A stretch of DNA of 64,000 nucleotides from Thermohalobaculum sp039028795 (GTDB taxonomy: Bacteria > Pseudomonadota > Alphaproteobacteria > Rhodobacterales > Rhodobacteraceae). The notes under the pieces were generated by a model. It ran no database searches. It was given only the letters and a program-made list of their open reading frames with translations, and was not told the DNA's origin. Below, one piece after another: positions 1 through 7,811 of this stretch. The stretch is taken from positions 65,446-129,445 of the forward strand of contig JBCCHJ010000006.1 in the NCBI GenBank assembly GCA_039028795.1, read 5' to 3'. Every line of letters begins with the position of its first letter. The stretch's first letter is position 1. A program made the position numbers and the translations under genes.

Positions 1-283
1 GATGCCAGAAAATCTCGACATCCTGGCGTGCCGCATGGAACACCTTCACGACGCTTTCATCGGCCATCAATTCATAGAGCGGGGTCAGATCGATGCCATC
101 AGCCAACGGATCGATCAGGACACCAGTGCGACTGGTTTTGCCCGGGCGGGCCATTTGAACCAGGCACAATTGCGACCAATACGTCCTTTCGCGAAGAAAC
201 TCGGTATCGACGGTAATGTAGGGTGCGGCGGCGAATTCAGAACAAACTCGGGCCAGCGTCTGGCTGTCGGTAATTATTTGCAT
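1..283 (-). CDS. rnd: Ribonuclease D, N-terminal part (cut by window edge)
   Basis: The reverse strand reads from an ATG at 283 leftwards off the window edge, giving 94 residues. The start MQIITDSQTLARVC, the exonuclease motif DTEF (Asp26, Glu28) and FHAARQDVEIF near residue 85 are typical of RNase D, a 3'-5' exoribonuclease of the DEDD superfamily that trims tRNA and other structured RNA precursors. Asp26 and Glu28 are the first pair of metal-binding acidic residues; the remaining ones and the HRDC domain lie outside the window. It is divergent from the ParA-like gene, with about 120 bases between them. Confidence 0.88.
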   Translation of the reverse strand, partial: MQIITDSQTLARVCSEFAAAPYITVDTEFLRERTYWSQLCLVQMARPGKTSRTGVLIDPLADGIDLTPLYELMADESVVKVFHAARQDVEIFWH

Positions 284-405
284 CACCTGTTCATACAACC
301 CCGATTTGCGGTTGTCGCCACGAAAACTGCCAAATCCAGTGTTCACGCGGCCTTCGTTTTCGCTACAGTGCGCAAGTTTTGCAGTCGAGAAGGGGTTTCA
401 CGAAA

Positions 406-1032
406 ATGCGGACGGTTCTGATCGCCAACAGAAAGGGCGGGGTCGGAAAAACGATGATCGCCGTGACATTGGCATCAGCCCTGGCGAATCGCGGCGAGCG
501 GGTCGGATTGGCAGATGCCGATCGCCAGCAGTCGTCGCGGGCGTGGCTGGGCCGTCGGCCGCCAACGGTACCGCAGATACGTGCGCTGAACTGGACGAAG
601 GCCCGGGAAATCGGGGACGCCCCCAAGAAGCTGGACTGGTTGATCATAGATGCGCCTGGCGCACTGAAGGGCGCCAAGGCTGAAGCGCTGATTTCCGAGG
701 CAAAGGCGATCTTGACGCCGGTGCAGCCATCGGTCTTCGATGAAACATCGACCAGCGGCTTTCTTGACGATATCGAGCATGTCAAGCGCGTGCGAAAAGG
801 CAAAGTTGGCGTACATGTCATCGCCAACAGGATCAGGCCGCGATCGCGGGCTGCAGATACCTTGTTTTCGTTCTTGGAAGACCTGGGGTACACTCCGATG
901 GCGACTTTGTCGGAACGAGCCGTCTATGGTGACTTAGCAGCTATGGGCATGGCGATCTTCGACCGGGAAACCGCAAGCTTGAAACCGATTAAAGCGCAGT
1001 GGGAGCCAATTCTAAAGACGATCAAAGGCTGA
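406..1032 (+). CDS. ParA/MinD-type ATPase, orphan
   Basis: A 208-residue P-loop protein. The deviant Walker A motif KGGVGKT is at residues 10-16, DADRQQSS follows at about residue 40, and the Walker B-like strand LDWLIIDAPG is near residue 80. These define the ParA family, which form ATP-dependent dimers that position DNA or protein cargo. No parB or parS-like partner is next to it, so the cargo is unknown. ATG 406 is preferred over an upstream in-frame TTG at 379 because AGAAGGGG sits about 10 bases before it. It is shorter than chromosomal ParA (about 260 residues), which fits the small orphan ParA class. Family assignment is firm, role is not. Confidence 0.8.
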   Translation: MRTVLIANRKGGVGKTMIAVTLASALANRGERVGLADADRQQSSRAWLGRRPPTVPQIRALNWTKAREIGDAPKKLDWLIIDAPGALKGAKAEALISEAKAILTPVQPSVFDETSTSGFLDDIEHVKRVRKGKVGVHVIANRIRPRSRAADTLFSFLEDLGYTPMATLSERAVYGDLAAMGMAIFDRETASLKPIKAQWEPILKTIKG

Positions 1033-1165
1033 CGCATCGCCTGGAAAAGAAGACAACTGCGTTCAAACCGCCATGTTCGTCGCGTGAAGTTGCCATTTTG
1101 CAGGCGCGAAGCGGCCACGATAACTGATAAACTACCTCTCAGCAGTCCATGAAATGGAGGAGACT

Positions 1166-1804
1166 ATGCTAAAGAAAACCCTGATCGCAGCTACCTGCTG
1201 CGCCTCGTTGGTCGGTTGTCAGACCGTACAAGAGAATCCGAACACTGCCATCGGTGCAGGCGCGGGCGCAGCCCTGGGCGCAGCCTTGGGAACTCTGGTG
1301 GGTGGCAATGATCGGCGGAACGCGCTGATCGGCGCAGGCATCGGCCTGCTGGCCGGTGCAGCCGTTGGCCAGTACCTGGACCAGCAGCAGCGCGAACTGG
1401 AAGCCAGCCTTGCCGGCACGGGCGCATCGGTGGAACGCCAAGGTGAGTCTCTGCTGGTGACCATGCCGTCGCAGATCACCTTCCGGTCGGGCGAGTCGCA
1501 AATCCAGCCGCAATTCTATGGCGTGTTGAACGACATGGCTGCGACCTTCAACAAGTACCCGGAAAGCTATATCGACGTGATCGGCCACACGGACTCCGAC
1601 GGCTCCGATCAGTTTAACCAAGCCCTGTCCGAACGCCGCGCAAACGCGGTGGTGAACTACTTCGGCGGTCGCGGTGTGAACTCTGCACGCATGGTCGGCT
1701 ATGGCTTTGGCGAAACCCAACCTGTTGCTGACAACGCTTCGGCAGCGGGCAAGCAGGCTAACCGCCGGGTCGAGGTTAAGATCACACCTGCCCAGCAAGG
1801 CTAA
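1166..1804 (+). CDS. OmpA-domain outer-membrane lipoprotein (YiaD-like)
   Basis: A 212-residue protein starting MLKKTL with a lipoprotein signal peptide and lipobox LVGC (Cys18). Next comes a glycine-zipper stretch with GAGAGAALGAALG and GAGIGLLAGAAVG (about residues 30-75), then an OmpA C-terminal domain (about residues 105-205) carrying GHTDSDGSDQFN and NRRVEVK, the region that binds diaminopimelate in peptidoglycan. It probably anchors the outer membrane to the cell wall. ATG 1166 is chosen over ATG 1154 because the GGAGGAG ribosome-binding site overlaps the earlier codon. A clear intrinsic terminator follows, so it is likely monocistronic. Confidence 0.88.
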   Translation: MLKKTLIAATCCASLVGCQTVQENPNTAIGAGAGAALGAALGTLVGGNDRRNALIGAGIGLLAGAAVGQYLDQQQRELEASLAGTGASVERQGESLLVTMPSQITFRSGESQIQPQFYGVLNDMAATFNKYPESYIDVIGHTDSDGSDQFNQALSERRANAVVNYFGGRGVNSARMVGYGFGETQPVADNASAAGKQANRRVEVKITPAQQG

Positions 1805-1839
1805 GCCGCTCAGCTGATGCTTTTTAGCGACTGATTGAG

Positions 1840-1868
1840 ACGGCCCGGGCATCCGGGCCGTTTTCTTT
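1840..1868 (+). terminator. Rho-independent terminator of the OmpA-like lipoprotein gene
   Basis: A perfect 9-bp stem ACGGCCCGG / CCGGGCCGT with the four-base loop GCAT is followed by TTTCTTTT. It begins 36 bases after the lipoprotein stop codon. Confidence 0.9.
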
Positions 1869-1924
1869 TGCCCATTTCGCCGCAAGGCGTTGACCCGCAA
1901 TGAGAGCCAGCCATATCCGAACGC

Positions 1925-2575
1925 ATGACCGTCCTGACCGCTAACCCATCCCGCATCCAGCTTTGGGCAGAATTTGCAGCGCTTTTCATCGGCGTGCCGC
2001 TGCTGATGGTGGCTTTCTTCGGCCAGTATTCCTTGTTCAGCATCGTCTGGGTGCTGGCGGGTGTCGCCTTGATTTTGCTGATCCTGACCTCGGGCTGGTC
2101 GTGGAGTAGTCTCCTGAAAGGCCCGGTTCTGGGTGAATGGAAGCTGATCCTGATCTTCGCGCTGGGCACAGCAGCGGTTTGCACTGCGTTTGTCTTTACC
2201 CTTGTCCCAGACCGTTTCCTGGACATGCCACAGAACCGGACGGCATTGTGGATCATCATCATGACAGCCTATCCGCTGCTGTCAGCCCTGCCGCAGGAAT
2301 TGATCTACCGCTCGCTTTTCTTCGAACGCTACGGCGACCTTTTCCCAAATGCGCAGATGGCCATTATCGCCAATGGTTTGGCCTTTGGCATTGGACACTT
2401 GTTTTACATGAATACAGTTACGATCGCGATGACGGCCATCGGCGGGGCTGTTATGGGATGGGCTTACATGCGTGGCCGCTCGATGCTGTTAGCCTGGGTG
2501 CTGCACGCGATTGCAGGCAACCTGATCTTTACGCTGGGTCTTGGCCTGTTCTTCTATCACGGTGCGGTTGGGTAG
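1925..2575 (+). CDS. CPBP-family (Rce1-like) intramembrane protein
   Basis: A 216-residue polytopic membrane protein with about six hydrophobic segments. It carries the CPBP/ABI motifs in order: a motif 1 variant PQELIYR (Gln124-Glu125-x3-Arg129), motif 2 FGIGH (Phe154, His158) and motif 3 HAIAGN (His194, Asn199). CPBP proteins include the CAAX-prenyl endopeptidase Rce1 and bacterial bacteriocin-immunity and signalling proteases. The canonical motif 1 is EExxxR; here the first Glu is Gln, so peptidase activity is uncertain. It stands alone between the OmpA-like gene and the leuA leader. Substrate is unknown. Confidence 0.75.
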   Translation: MTVLTANPSRIQLWAEFAALFIGVPLLMVAFFGQYSLFSIVWVLAGVALILLILTSGWSWSSLLKGPVLGEWKLILIFALGTAAVCTAFVFTLVPDRFLDMPQNRTALWIIIMTAYPLLSALPQELIYRSLFFERYGDLFPNAQMAIIANGLAFGIGHLFYMNTVTIAMTAIGGAVMGWAYMRGRSMLLAWVLHAIAGNLIFTLGLGLFFYHGAVG

Positions 2576-2655
2576 CCGCGATTTCAACTTCGTTGAACCA
2601 AAGTTTTACACAGTCTCTGCTTTTCTTCTGTTTCAAACCGCGTATAGTAAAGCCC

Positions 2656-2733
2656 ATGCAAACGCGTGCACACATCGCCGCCCTGTCCCAGACCCTGCCG
2701 CTTGGCGGGCTTCTGCTTCTAATCGGCCTCTGA
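2656..2733 (+). CDS. leuA leader peptide (LeuL-type, 25 residues)
   Basis: A short ORF starting MQTRAHIAAL and ending GGLLLLIGL just before TGA. Eight of its 25 residues are leucine, including four successive Leu codons (CTT CTG CTT CTA) close to the stop. This is the hallmark of a transcription-attenuation leader for leucine biosynthesis, and leuA begins 91 bases downstream. No Shine-Dalgarno sequence precedes the ATG. A TATAGT box at 2643-2648 ends 7 bases upstream, so transcription may start at the ATG itself (leaderless), although no convincing -35 box is seen. Confidence 0.82.
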   Translation: MQTRAHIAALSQTLPLGGLLLLIGL

Positions 2734-2801
2734 GGGCGCCGGGTACAGCGGCGCGCGTCCTCAGGGGAGTGACCGGAACGCGCCGCCCGAACCCCGATTA
2801 G
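2719..2801 (+). promoter_or_regulatory. Leucine attenuator: mutually exclusive hairpins before leuA
   Basis: Hairpin A pairs GCGCCG (2736-2741) with CGGCGC (2749-2754), extended by TGAGG (2731-2735) with CCTCA (2759-2763). Hairpin B pairs GCGGCGCG (2748-2755) with CGCGCCGC (2779-2786). They share bases 2749-2754, so only one can form. An outer stem CTAATCGG (2719-2726) / CCGATTAG (2794-2801) encloses both. Hairpin A overlaps the leader stop codon, so a ribosome finishing the leader would block A and free B. B lacks a U-run, so whether it ends transcription directly is uncertain. Confidence 0.65.
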
Positions 2802-2824
2802 ACACCGAAATACGGACAAAACCG

Positions 2825-4396
2825 ATGAACGAACAAACTCCGGTACAGGCGGACGATCAGGACCGCGTGAAAATCTTCGACACAACGATGCGCGACGGCG
2901 AACAATCGCCAGGTGCCTCGATGACGCTGGCGGAAAAGCTGCAGATCGGCCAACTGCTGGACGAAATGGGCGTCGACATAATCGAAGCAGGCTTCCCCAT
3001 TGCCTCGGAAGGCGATTTCGAGGCGGTGACCGAGGTCTCTAAGATCGTCCAGAACGCCACCGTTTGTGGCCTTGCACGGTCGCCTCTGGTCGATATCGAC
3101 CGGGCCTATGGCGCGCTTCAGCATGCAAAGAAGCCCAGGATCCACACATTCATCGCCTGTTCTGATCTGCACATGGAATACAAACTGCAGATGAGCCGGG
3201 ATCAGGTACTGAAAGAGATCGAAAACTCGGTCGGCCACGCCAAGTCCCTGGGGGTCGAGGTCCAATGGTCACCTGAAGATGCCACACGATCCGATCGGGA
3301 CTTCCTGGTAACCGCCGTCCATACAGCCATCGAGAACGGCGCGACCACGATCAATATCCCCGATACGGTGGGTTACACGGCCCCTGGTGAAAGTGCCGAG
3401 ATCATCCGAATGCTCAAAGAACGTGTGGAAGGCATTGAAAACGTGACGATTTCCACGCACTGCCACAACGATCTGGGCATGGCCACGGCAAACTCGCTGG
3501 CCGCAGTGCTGGCAGGTGCCCGGCAGATCGAATGCACCATCAATGGGTTGGGCGAGCGTGCAGGCAACACCGCGATGGAAGAGGTTGTGATGGCGCTGCG
3601 GGTACGGGCCGATATCATGCCCTATAAGACCGAGATCGACACCACCCGCATCATGCAGGCCAGCCGTCTGGTCAGCGGCGTCACGGGCTTTCCGGTGCAG
3701 TACAATAAAGCCGTCGTCGGTAAGAACGCCTTCGCGCATGAGGCTGGCATTCACCAGGATGGCATGCTGAAGAACGCCCAAACCTACGAGATTATGACAC
3801 CGGAATCCGTGGGGCTCAGCGAAAGCACGCTGGCCATGGGCAAGCACTCTGGCCGCCATGCGCTAAAATCGAAACTTTCCGATCTGGGCATCGATGTCGG
3901 CGACAATCAGTTGAAGGAACTGTTCGTGCGGTTCAAGGCCCTGGCCGACCGCAAGAAAGAAGTCTTTGACGATGACATCCTGGCGCTGGTGGAACAGCAA
4001 ACAGCAGATGATGGCTCCGAACATATCAAGCTGAGGTTCCTGCGCGTGATCTGCGGCACCGAAGCACCACAAAGCGCTGACATCATTCTGGAAATTGACG
4101 GCAAGGAAGAGTCTGTCACGGCCCAGGGCGACGGGCCGGTCGATGCCGCGTTCAATGCCGTCAAAGCCCTGGTGAACCATGGCGCGAAACTGGAACTTTA
4201 CCAGGTACATGCCGTGACCGAAGGCACCGATGCCCAGGCCACCGTTAGCGTCCGCTTGCGCCAGGACGGTCATATCGCATCGGGTCAATCCTCCGATACC
4301 GATACAGTTGTGGCATCCTGCCGTGCCTACGTGCATGCCCTGAACAAGCTAATCGTCCGACGCCAGAAGTCAGCGCCCAAAGCTATCGCCGGATGA
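2825..4396 (+). CDS. leuA: 2-isopropylmalate synthase
   Basis: A 523-residue enzyme that condenses acetyl-CoA with 2-oxoisovalerate, the first committed step of leucine synthesis. The DRE-TIM barrel begins with VKIFDTTMRDGEQSPGASM (Asp-Arg-Glu type metal/substrate loop near residues 18-32) and contains the metal ligands STHCHND and the G-x-G-E-R-A-G-N loop (GLGERAGNTA). The C-terminal third (from about residue 390) is the LeuA dimer regulatory domain that gives leucine feedback inhibition in this family. It is controlled by the leader peptide and attenuator upstream. Its stop overlaps the next start by 4 bases (ATGA), suggesting translational coupling. Length matches bacterial LeuA. Confidence 0.96.
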   Translation: MNEQTPVQADDQDRVKIFDTTMRDGEQSPGASMTLAEKLQIGQLLDEMGVDIIEAGFPIASEGDFEAVTEVSKIVQNATVCGLARSPLVDIDRAYGALQHAKKPRIHTFIACSDLHMEYKLQMSRDQVLKEIENSVGHAKSLGVEVQWSPEDATRSDRDFLVTAVHTAIENGATTINIPDTVGYTAPGESAEIIRMLKERVEGIENVTISTHCHNDLGMATANSLAAVLAGARQIECTINGLGERAGNTAMEEVVMALRVRADIMPYKTEIDTTRIMQASRLVSGVTGFPVQYNKAVVGKNAFAHEAGIHQDGMLKNAQTYEIMTPESVGLSESTLAMGKHSGRHALKSKLSDLGIDVGDNQLKELFVRFKALADRKKEVFDDDILALVEQQTADDGSEHIKLRFLRVICGTEAPQSADIILEIDGKEESVTAQGDGPVDAAFNAVKALVNHGAKLELYQVHAVTEGTDAQATVSVRLRQDGHIASGQSSDTDTVVASCRAYVHALNKLIVRRQKSAPKAIAG

Positions 4397-4908
4397 AGCT
4401 GCCACTGAACCGACTTATGGCCAGGCTCATAGCCTGGCCATTGGCGCTTTGTTTTGCGATTGCTTTGGGACCAGTGCCGACACAGGCCCACTTATTCGAT
4501 GAAGGCGTTTCCGCTGCACTGATCGGGGTCGAAGCTGGTGAGACCGGATCGCAGAACGTGAGCTTGCTGATCATAAACAGCTCACCACTTGCGGTCACAC
4601 TGCGCAGGATCACCACGCGCGACGGCAGTCCGGTCAAGATCGAGCGCGCCAGGACATTTCTGTGGACTAAAACCCGACAGGCCGTGAAGTTTCTCCGCTT
4701 TTCGCCTGGCGAACAAATCTTCCTGGCGCCGCCTGAATACTTCGTGACGGTTCCCGGCGTCGAAGCAACAACACTTCTATCCGGCAAGACCAGACTGGTT
4801 GCCGATTTCGGGCCAGAGGGTCAAATCGATGTATCGGTCGTCGGCCCCGTGGGCGGCTTGATGGGAGAGCCGGCTTGGGACACCCTGGACCTTCAGACGA
4901 CCGAATAG
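4393..4908 (+). CDS. Exported protein resembling PCu(A)C copper chaperones, lacking obvious metal ligands
   Basis: A 171-residue protein with an N-terminal signal peptide (basic start, hydrophobic core, cleavage probably after PTQA). The mature part has a beta-rich pattern with SLLIINSSPLAVTLRRI and FSPGEQIFLAPPEY, which resembles the fold of periplasmic PCu(A)C copper chaperones, whose consensus has a similar sequence before the last strands. The His/Met copper ligands of that family are not recognisable here, so metal binding is doubtful. It overlaps leuA by 4 bases and converges with the HupE-type gene, overlapping it by 16 bases. Function unknown; the similarity is a weak visual match. 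Confidence 0.5.
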   Translation: MKLPLNRLMARLIAWPLALCFAIALGPVPTQAHLFDEGVSAALIGVEAGETGSQNVSLLIINSSPLAVTLRRITTRDGSPVKIERARTFLWTKTRQAVKFLRFSPGEQIFLAPPEYFVTVPGVEATTLLSGKTRLVADFGPEGQIDVSVVGPVGGLMGEPAWDTLDLQTTE

Positions 4909-5501
4909 GTCAACAAAACCATGTGCAGGCCAACGCCTGCGATCCCTGCCCCCAGCAAGGCCCGCAGATGCGGCCGATGGGCCAGCAGACCAAGCCCAAC
5001 CCCGGCCAGATGCAGAAAAGCCGAGGCCAGCGCGAAGCCAATCACATAACTGGCTGGGTCGGCAAGGCTCGGCACCTCGGTCCCGTGGGCATGACCGTGG
5101 AAAATCGCGAAGAGCCCAACGGCCGCCATGGCGACGACCATGGGCAAACGGGCTTGCGCCGCAATCGCTGTTCCAAGAACAAGCACAGAAAGGGCAATCA
5201 CCCCCTCGACTTCGGGCAAGGCAATGCCTGCCAGACCAATCGCACCCCCGGCAATCAGAAAGGCCACAAAAGCCGCAGGGACAGTCCAAACCGCCCGCCC
5301 GCCAATCTGGACCGAGAGTAAACCAACTGCCACCATGGCCAATAGGTGGTCGAACCCAAGTACCGGGTGCAAAAGGCCGGACATGAACCCGCCCTGCCCC
5401 TCGACCCCAGCCGCTTCGGCCGTCGAATTTGACATGGCGACCAGCACGGCAATGCAAAGCAGCCGCGTCGCAGAAGGTGCAAATTTCTGGAGTTGCTTCA
5501 A
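4893..5501 (-). CDS. HupE/UreJ-type membrane protein
   Basis: A 202-residue membrane protein with a cleavable-looking signal peptide followed by about six transmembrane helices. The family signature HPVLGFDHLLAMVAVG is present near residue 45, together with FHGHAHG (His-rich) in the middle; both are typical of HupE/UreJ proteins that are thought to admit nickel or cobalt. No hydrogenase or urease genes are in the window, so it may serve another metalloenzyme or another metal. I place the start at TTG 5501, with AGAGGA just upstream and K-K-R before the hydrophobic core; a longer TTG start at 5531 is possible. It converges with the PCu(A)C-like gene. Confidence 0.75.
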   Translation of the reverse strand: MKQLQKFAPSATRLLCIAVLVAMSNSTAEAAGVEGQGGFMSGLLHPVLGFDHLLAMVAVGLLSVQIGGRAVWTVPAAFVAFLIAGGAIGLAGIALPEVEGVIALSVLVLGTAIAAQARLPMVVAMAAVGLFAIFHGHAHGTEVPSLADPASYVIGFALASAFLHLAGVGLGLLAHRPHLRALLGAGIAGVGLHMVLLTYSVV

Positions 5502-5759
5502 AGGATCCTCTGTACATTGGCAAGCCGCCAAACAAGTCTAACTTTCCTGTAAGGCCAGGCAACCAGCATCCGCGACAGACGCCCAAAAATTTCTCAAATT
5601 GTGAACGACGGAATCTGAATCCGGGGCTGCGATCGTGCTTTACGGGACGTATGCGGACCTCTTTTCACGTCTAATGTCAGGCTGCAACAGACCCTTCCTC
5701 CGCCCGTCTGCAGCCATACGTATTACCTACTGAACCGAAACAAACGGCAGGAGGATATC

Positions 5760-6626
5760 GTGTCCAAAGCTGTGACTGTACGACAGACAATTTACGCCTT
5801 TCTGATGGGAACCGCGCTAACCGCTGGCACCGCATGGGCCGGCCAAATCACTGCGCCGACAACGGTCGATCCGGGCCAAAAAGTCCAAATTCAGGTCGAC
5901 AGCGCCGTCGAGGGCGGATCATTGGAACTTTGGGGACCAGTCACCAACGCCAGCACCGGTGGTCAGATCGCGACTTGGCCCCTGACCGGCCCGTCCATGG
6001 AAATCGCCATCTCTGAGGGTCCAGGTTCCTATCAGTTGCGCCAGACGGCACCGGATGGGTCTGTTCTGTCGAAGAAGCTGATCGACGTCGCGGCCGCAGC
6101 GGTCACATTGCGCGTGCCGGACACAGCCACGGCAGGCGCTGAATTGGCACTGACCTGGGAAGGCGCCGGCCAAGAGGGTGCTGAAATAGTCATTCTCGAT
6201 GGGTCTACTGGGCAGCCGGTCGCGACCTATCCCGCATCGACGCCCAATGGAGAGCTTCTGGCGCAAGCCCCTGAACGCACGGGATACTACCGTGTCGCCT
6301 ATCAGGTTGACGGAACGGTTCTGCTGGACATGCCCATCGAAGTCGTTGCCGGTGGAGGTTGGCTGCGCAGCCCGCTGACAGTCGAAACGAACCAGGAATT
6401 CGGCGTCGAGTGGGTTGGTGCGGTCGGAGAGGCCAAAACGGTCCGCATTGTCACGGAAGATGACAAAGAGCTTTACGCCCAGGTCGCAATGTCCGGAACA
6501 CGGCAAGGCCCTGGTAAGGCGACGATCTTCGCCCCTGCGGATCCCGGACGTTATCTGATCCAGATCATCGATGATGCCACCGGAAAGTCGGTGACGGATC
6601 TGCCATTGATTGTCGACCCTACCTGA
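5760..6626 (+). CDS. Exported protein with repeated beta-sandwich-like segments, unknown function
   Basis: A 288-residue protein starting at GTG, preceded by the strong ribosome-binding site CAGGAGG. A signal peptide ends near TAWA (about residue 27). The rest reads as three successive segments of roughly 85 residues, each beginning with a phrase like ITAPTTVDPGQKVQIQV, LRVPDTATAGAELALTW or LRSPLTVETNQEFGVEWVG and ending in a Pro/Gly-rich strand with R/Y. The pattern suggests three Ig-like domains in the periplasm or outer membrane. No catalytic motif is visible. The gene stands alone and converges with a sulfotransferase-like gene. Confidence 0.65.
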   Translation: MSKAVTVRQTIYAFLMGTALTAGTAWAGQITAPTTVDPGQKVQIQVDSAVEGGSLELWGPVTNASTGGQIATWPLTGPSMEIAISEGPGSYQLRQTAPDGSVLSKKLIDVAAAAVTLRVPDTATAGAELALTWEGAGQEGAEIVILDGSTGQPVATYPASTPNGELLAQAPERTGYYRVAYQVDGTVLLDMPIEVVAGGGWLRSPLTVETNQEFGVEWVGAVGEAKTVRIVTEDDKELYAQVAMSGTRQGPGKATIFAPADPGRYLIQIIDDATGKSVTDLPLIVDPT

Positions 6627-6668
6627 TCAACTAAGCCTGGGGCGGATTGAACATCCCGTCCCAGGCGG

Positions 6669-7499
6669 CTACCAGCGCCGCTTATTGTATCCGGCAACAT
6701 GGCGCAGCCACGCCTTACGCACGCCTAGCTCCGCCTCCGCCAATATGTCCCGCCATTGGTCCGTATGGCCCAGATGCGCCGGAAGTGCCCCTGGGCTGTG
6801 ATCTCTACGAAATCCGCGATCTGACCAGCGGTGATACAATGCCTCGTCGACCGCGTTGTCCCTGCGCATGCGGTCTACAAAAGCCGGGTCCAGGCTGTCT
6901 TTGGTCACGACCTTTAGGGCGTCAAAATTCTTTCGTTCGGGCGCGCCGGGCACACCCACGTCTTCCGCGATGCGATCCGTTAGCATGTTTACATCGCGAT
7001 ATGATCCTACGAACCAGAAGTCAGCGAAGCGCTCTTCCAGCCAGCGCAGCTTCCCTGCCGATGAAAATCGGTAAATCCGAGGCGCGCCTTCGCCGAAGTA
7101 GCGCTGCATAAGAAACCGTGCGATCGGATTCTTGCGCTCGGACAGGTACCAGGCCTCGAACGGTGGCCGCTCCGGACCGATCCCATCCAGATGCCGTTGC
7201 CGGATGAAATTATACATCGAAATGAAGTAACCGACGGTATCGCGCAGCATCACTGCCTCGCGAACCTCATATCCCGGCGACAGCGCTTTCAGGCGGTTGC
7301 TCATCCCATGACCATGAAGAATTTGGATGTCCTTGTCGCACAGATCCTCGGCGGTAAAAGGATAGCCGGATGCGGACCGATCCGGCGGGTCCGCATGCAT
7401 GGCGCGATCGCCCAGATGCTGCTCGAAATGCCGGATGATTGTGTTGCCGGAACATTTCGGCACATGCAGCAGAAAATATCGGATTGGTCGTTCAGTCAA
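6669..7499 (-). CDS. Sulfotransferase-family protein
   Basis: A 276-residue protein. The N-terminus FLLHVPKCSGNTIIRHF carries the PAPS-binding P-loop-like 5'-phosphosulfate motif (HVPKCSGNT) of membrane-associated or bacterial sulfotransferases. VMLRDTVGYFISMYNFIRQR around residue 85 matches the 3'-phosphate-binding strand (R-D-P-x6-S-x-Y variant, with Thr replacing Pro). It probably sulfates a glycan or lipid in the cytoplasm. It starts with TTG 7499; no strong ribosome-binding site is seen. It is divergent from the mreB operon and converges with the preceding exported-protein gene. Confidence 0.7.
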   Translation of the reverse strand: MTERPIRYFLLHVPKCSGNTIIRHFEQHLGDRAMHADPPDRSASGYPFTAEDLCDKDIQILHGHGMSNRLKALSPGYEVREAVMLRDTVGYFISMYNFIRQRHLDGIGPERPPFEAWYLSERKNPIARFLMQRYFGEGAPRIYRFSSAGKLRWLEERFADFWFVGSYRDVNMLTDRIAEDVGVPGAPERKNFDALKVVTKDSLDPAFVDRMRRDNAVDEALYHRWSDRGFRRDHSPGALPAHLGHTDQWRDILAEAELGVRKAWLRHVAGYNKRRW

Positions 7500-7811
7500 A
7501 GTAGTCGCTCGGTGATGATCAGTTGATCTGCCATCAACCCAATGATCGAAACTCGGTCAAGCTAATTGCAACCGACACGAGCTAGACGGCTATCTCATCG
7601 CCCACCCGTGGCTTCTTTGCGATGAAATCATCCATGACCGGTCGCCAAATCCCGTGAGTCCTATTTCAAGCAATAACTGACCGAGACGCCCCTGAGTGAT
7701 GCTTTCCCTTTGCGTGTTGCAGCGAAGCCGCATATAAGCAGCCGGATAAGGCTAGGACACGAATCCGGCCATGACGAGGGCGTTTGGGCAGGCAAGCAAG
7801 GGCAGATCGCA
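7500..7811 (+). promoter_or_regulatory. mreB upstream region with a sigma70-type promoter
   Basis: This 312-base gap separates the divergent sulfotransferase gene from mreB. It holds TTGCGT (7710-7715), a 17-base spacer and TATAAG (7733-7738), a good housekeeping-type promoter about 70 bases before the mreB ATG. Nothing else recognisable was found. Confidence 0.6.

Noticed and set aside
406..1032. Plasmid or chromosome partition locus based on the ParA-like gene
   Set aside because: No ParB-like gene or parS-like repeats are adjacent.
1169..1900. 243-codon minus-strand frame opposite the OmpA-like lipoprotein
   Set aside because: The + strand product has a lipobox and OmpA domain, and the antisense frame crosses the terminator hairpin.
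4777..5586. Alternative 269-codon minus-strand frame over the HupE-type gene
   Set aside because: It is Cys/Gly/Arg-rich and lacks the HupE signature that the other frame carries.
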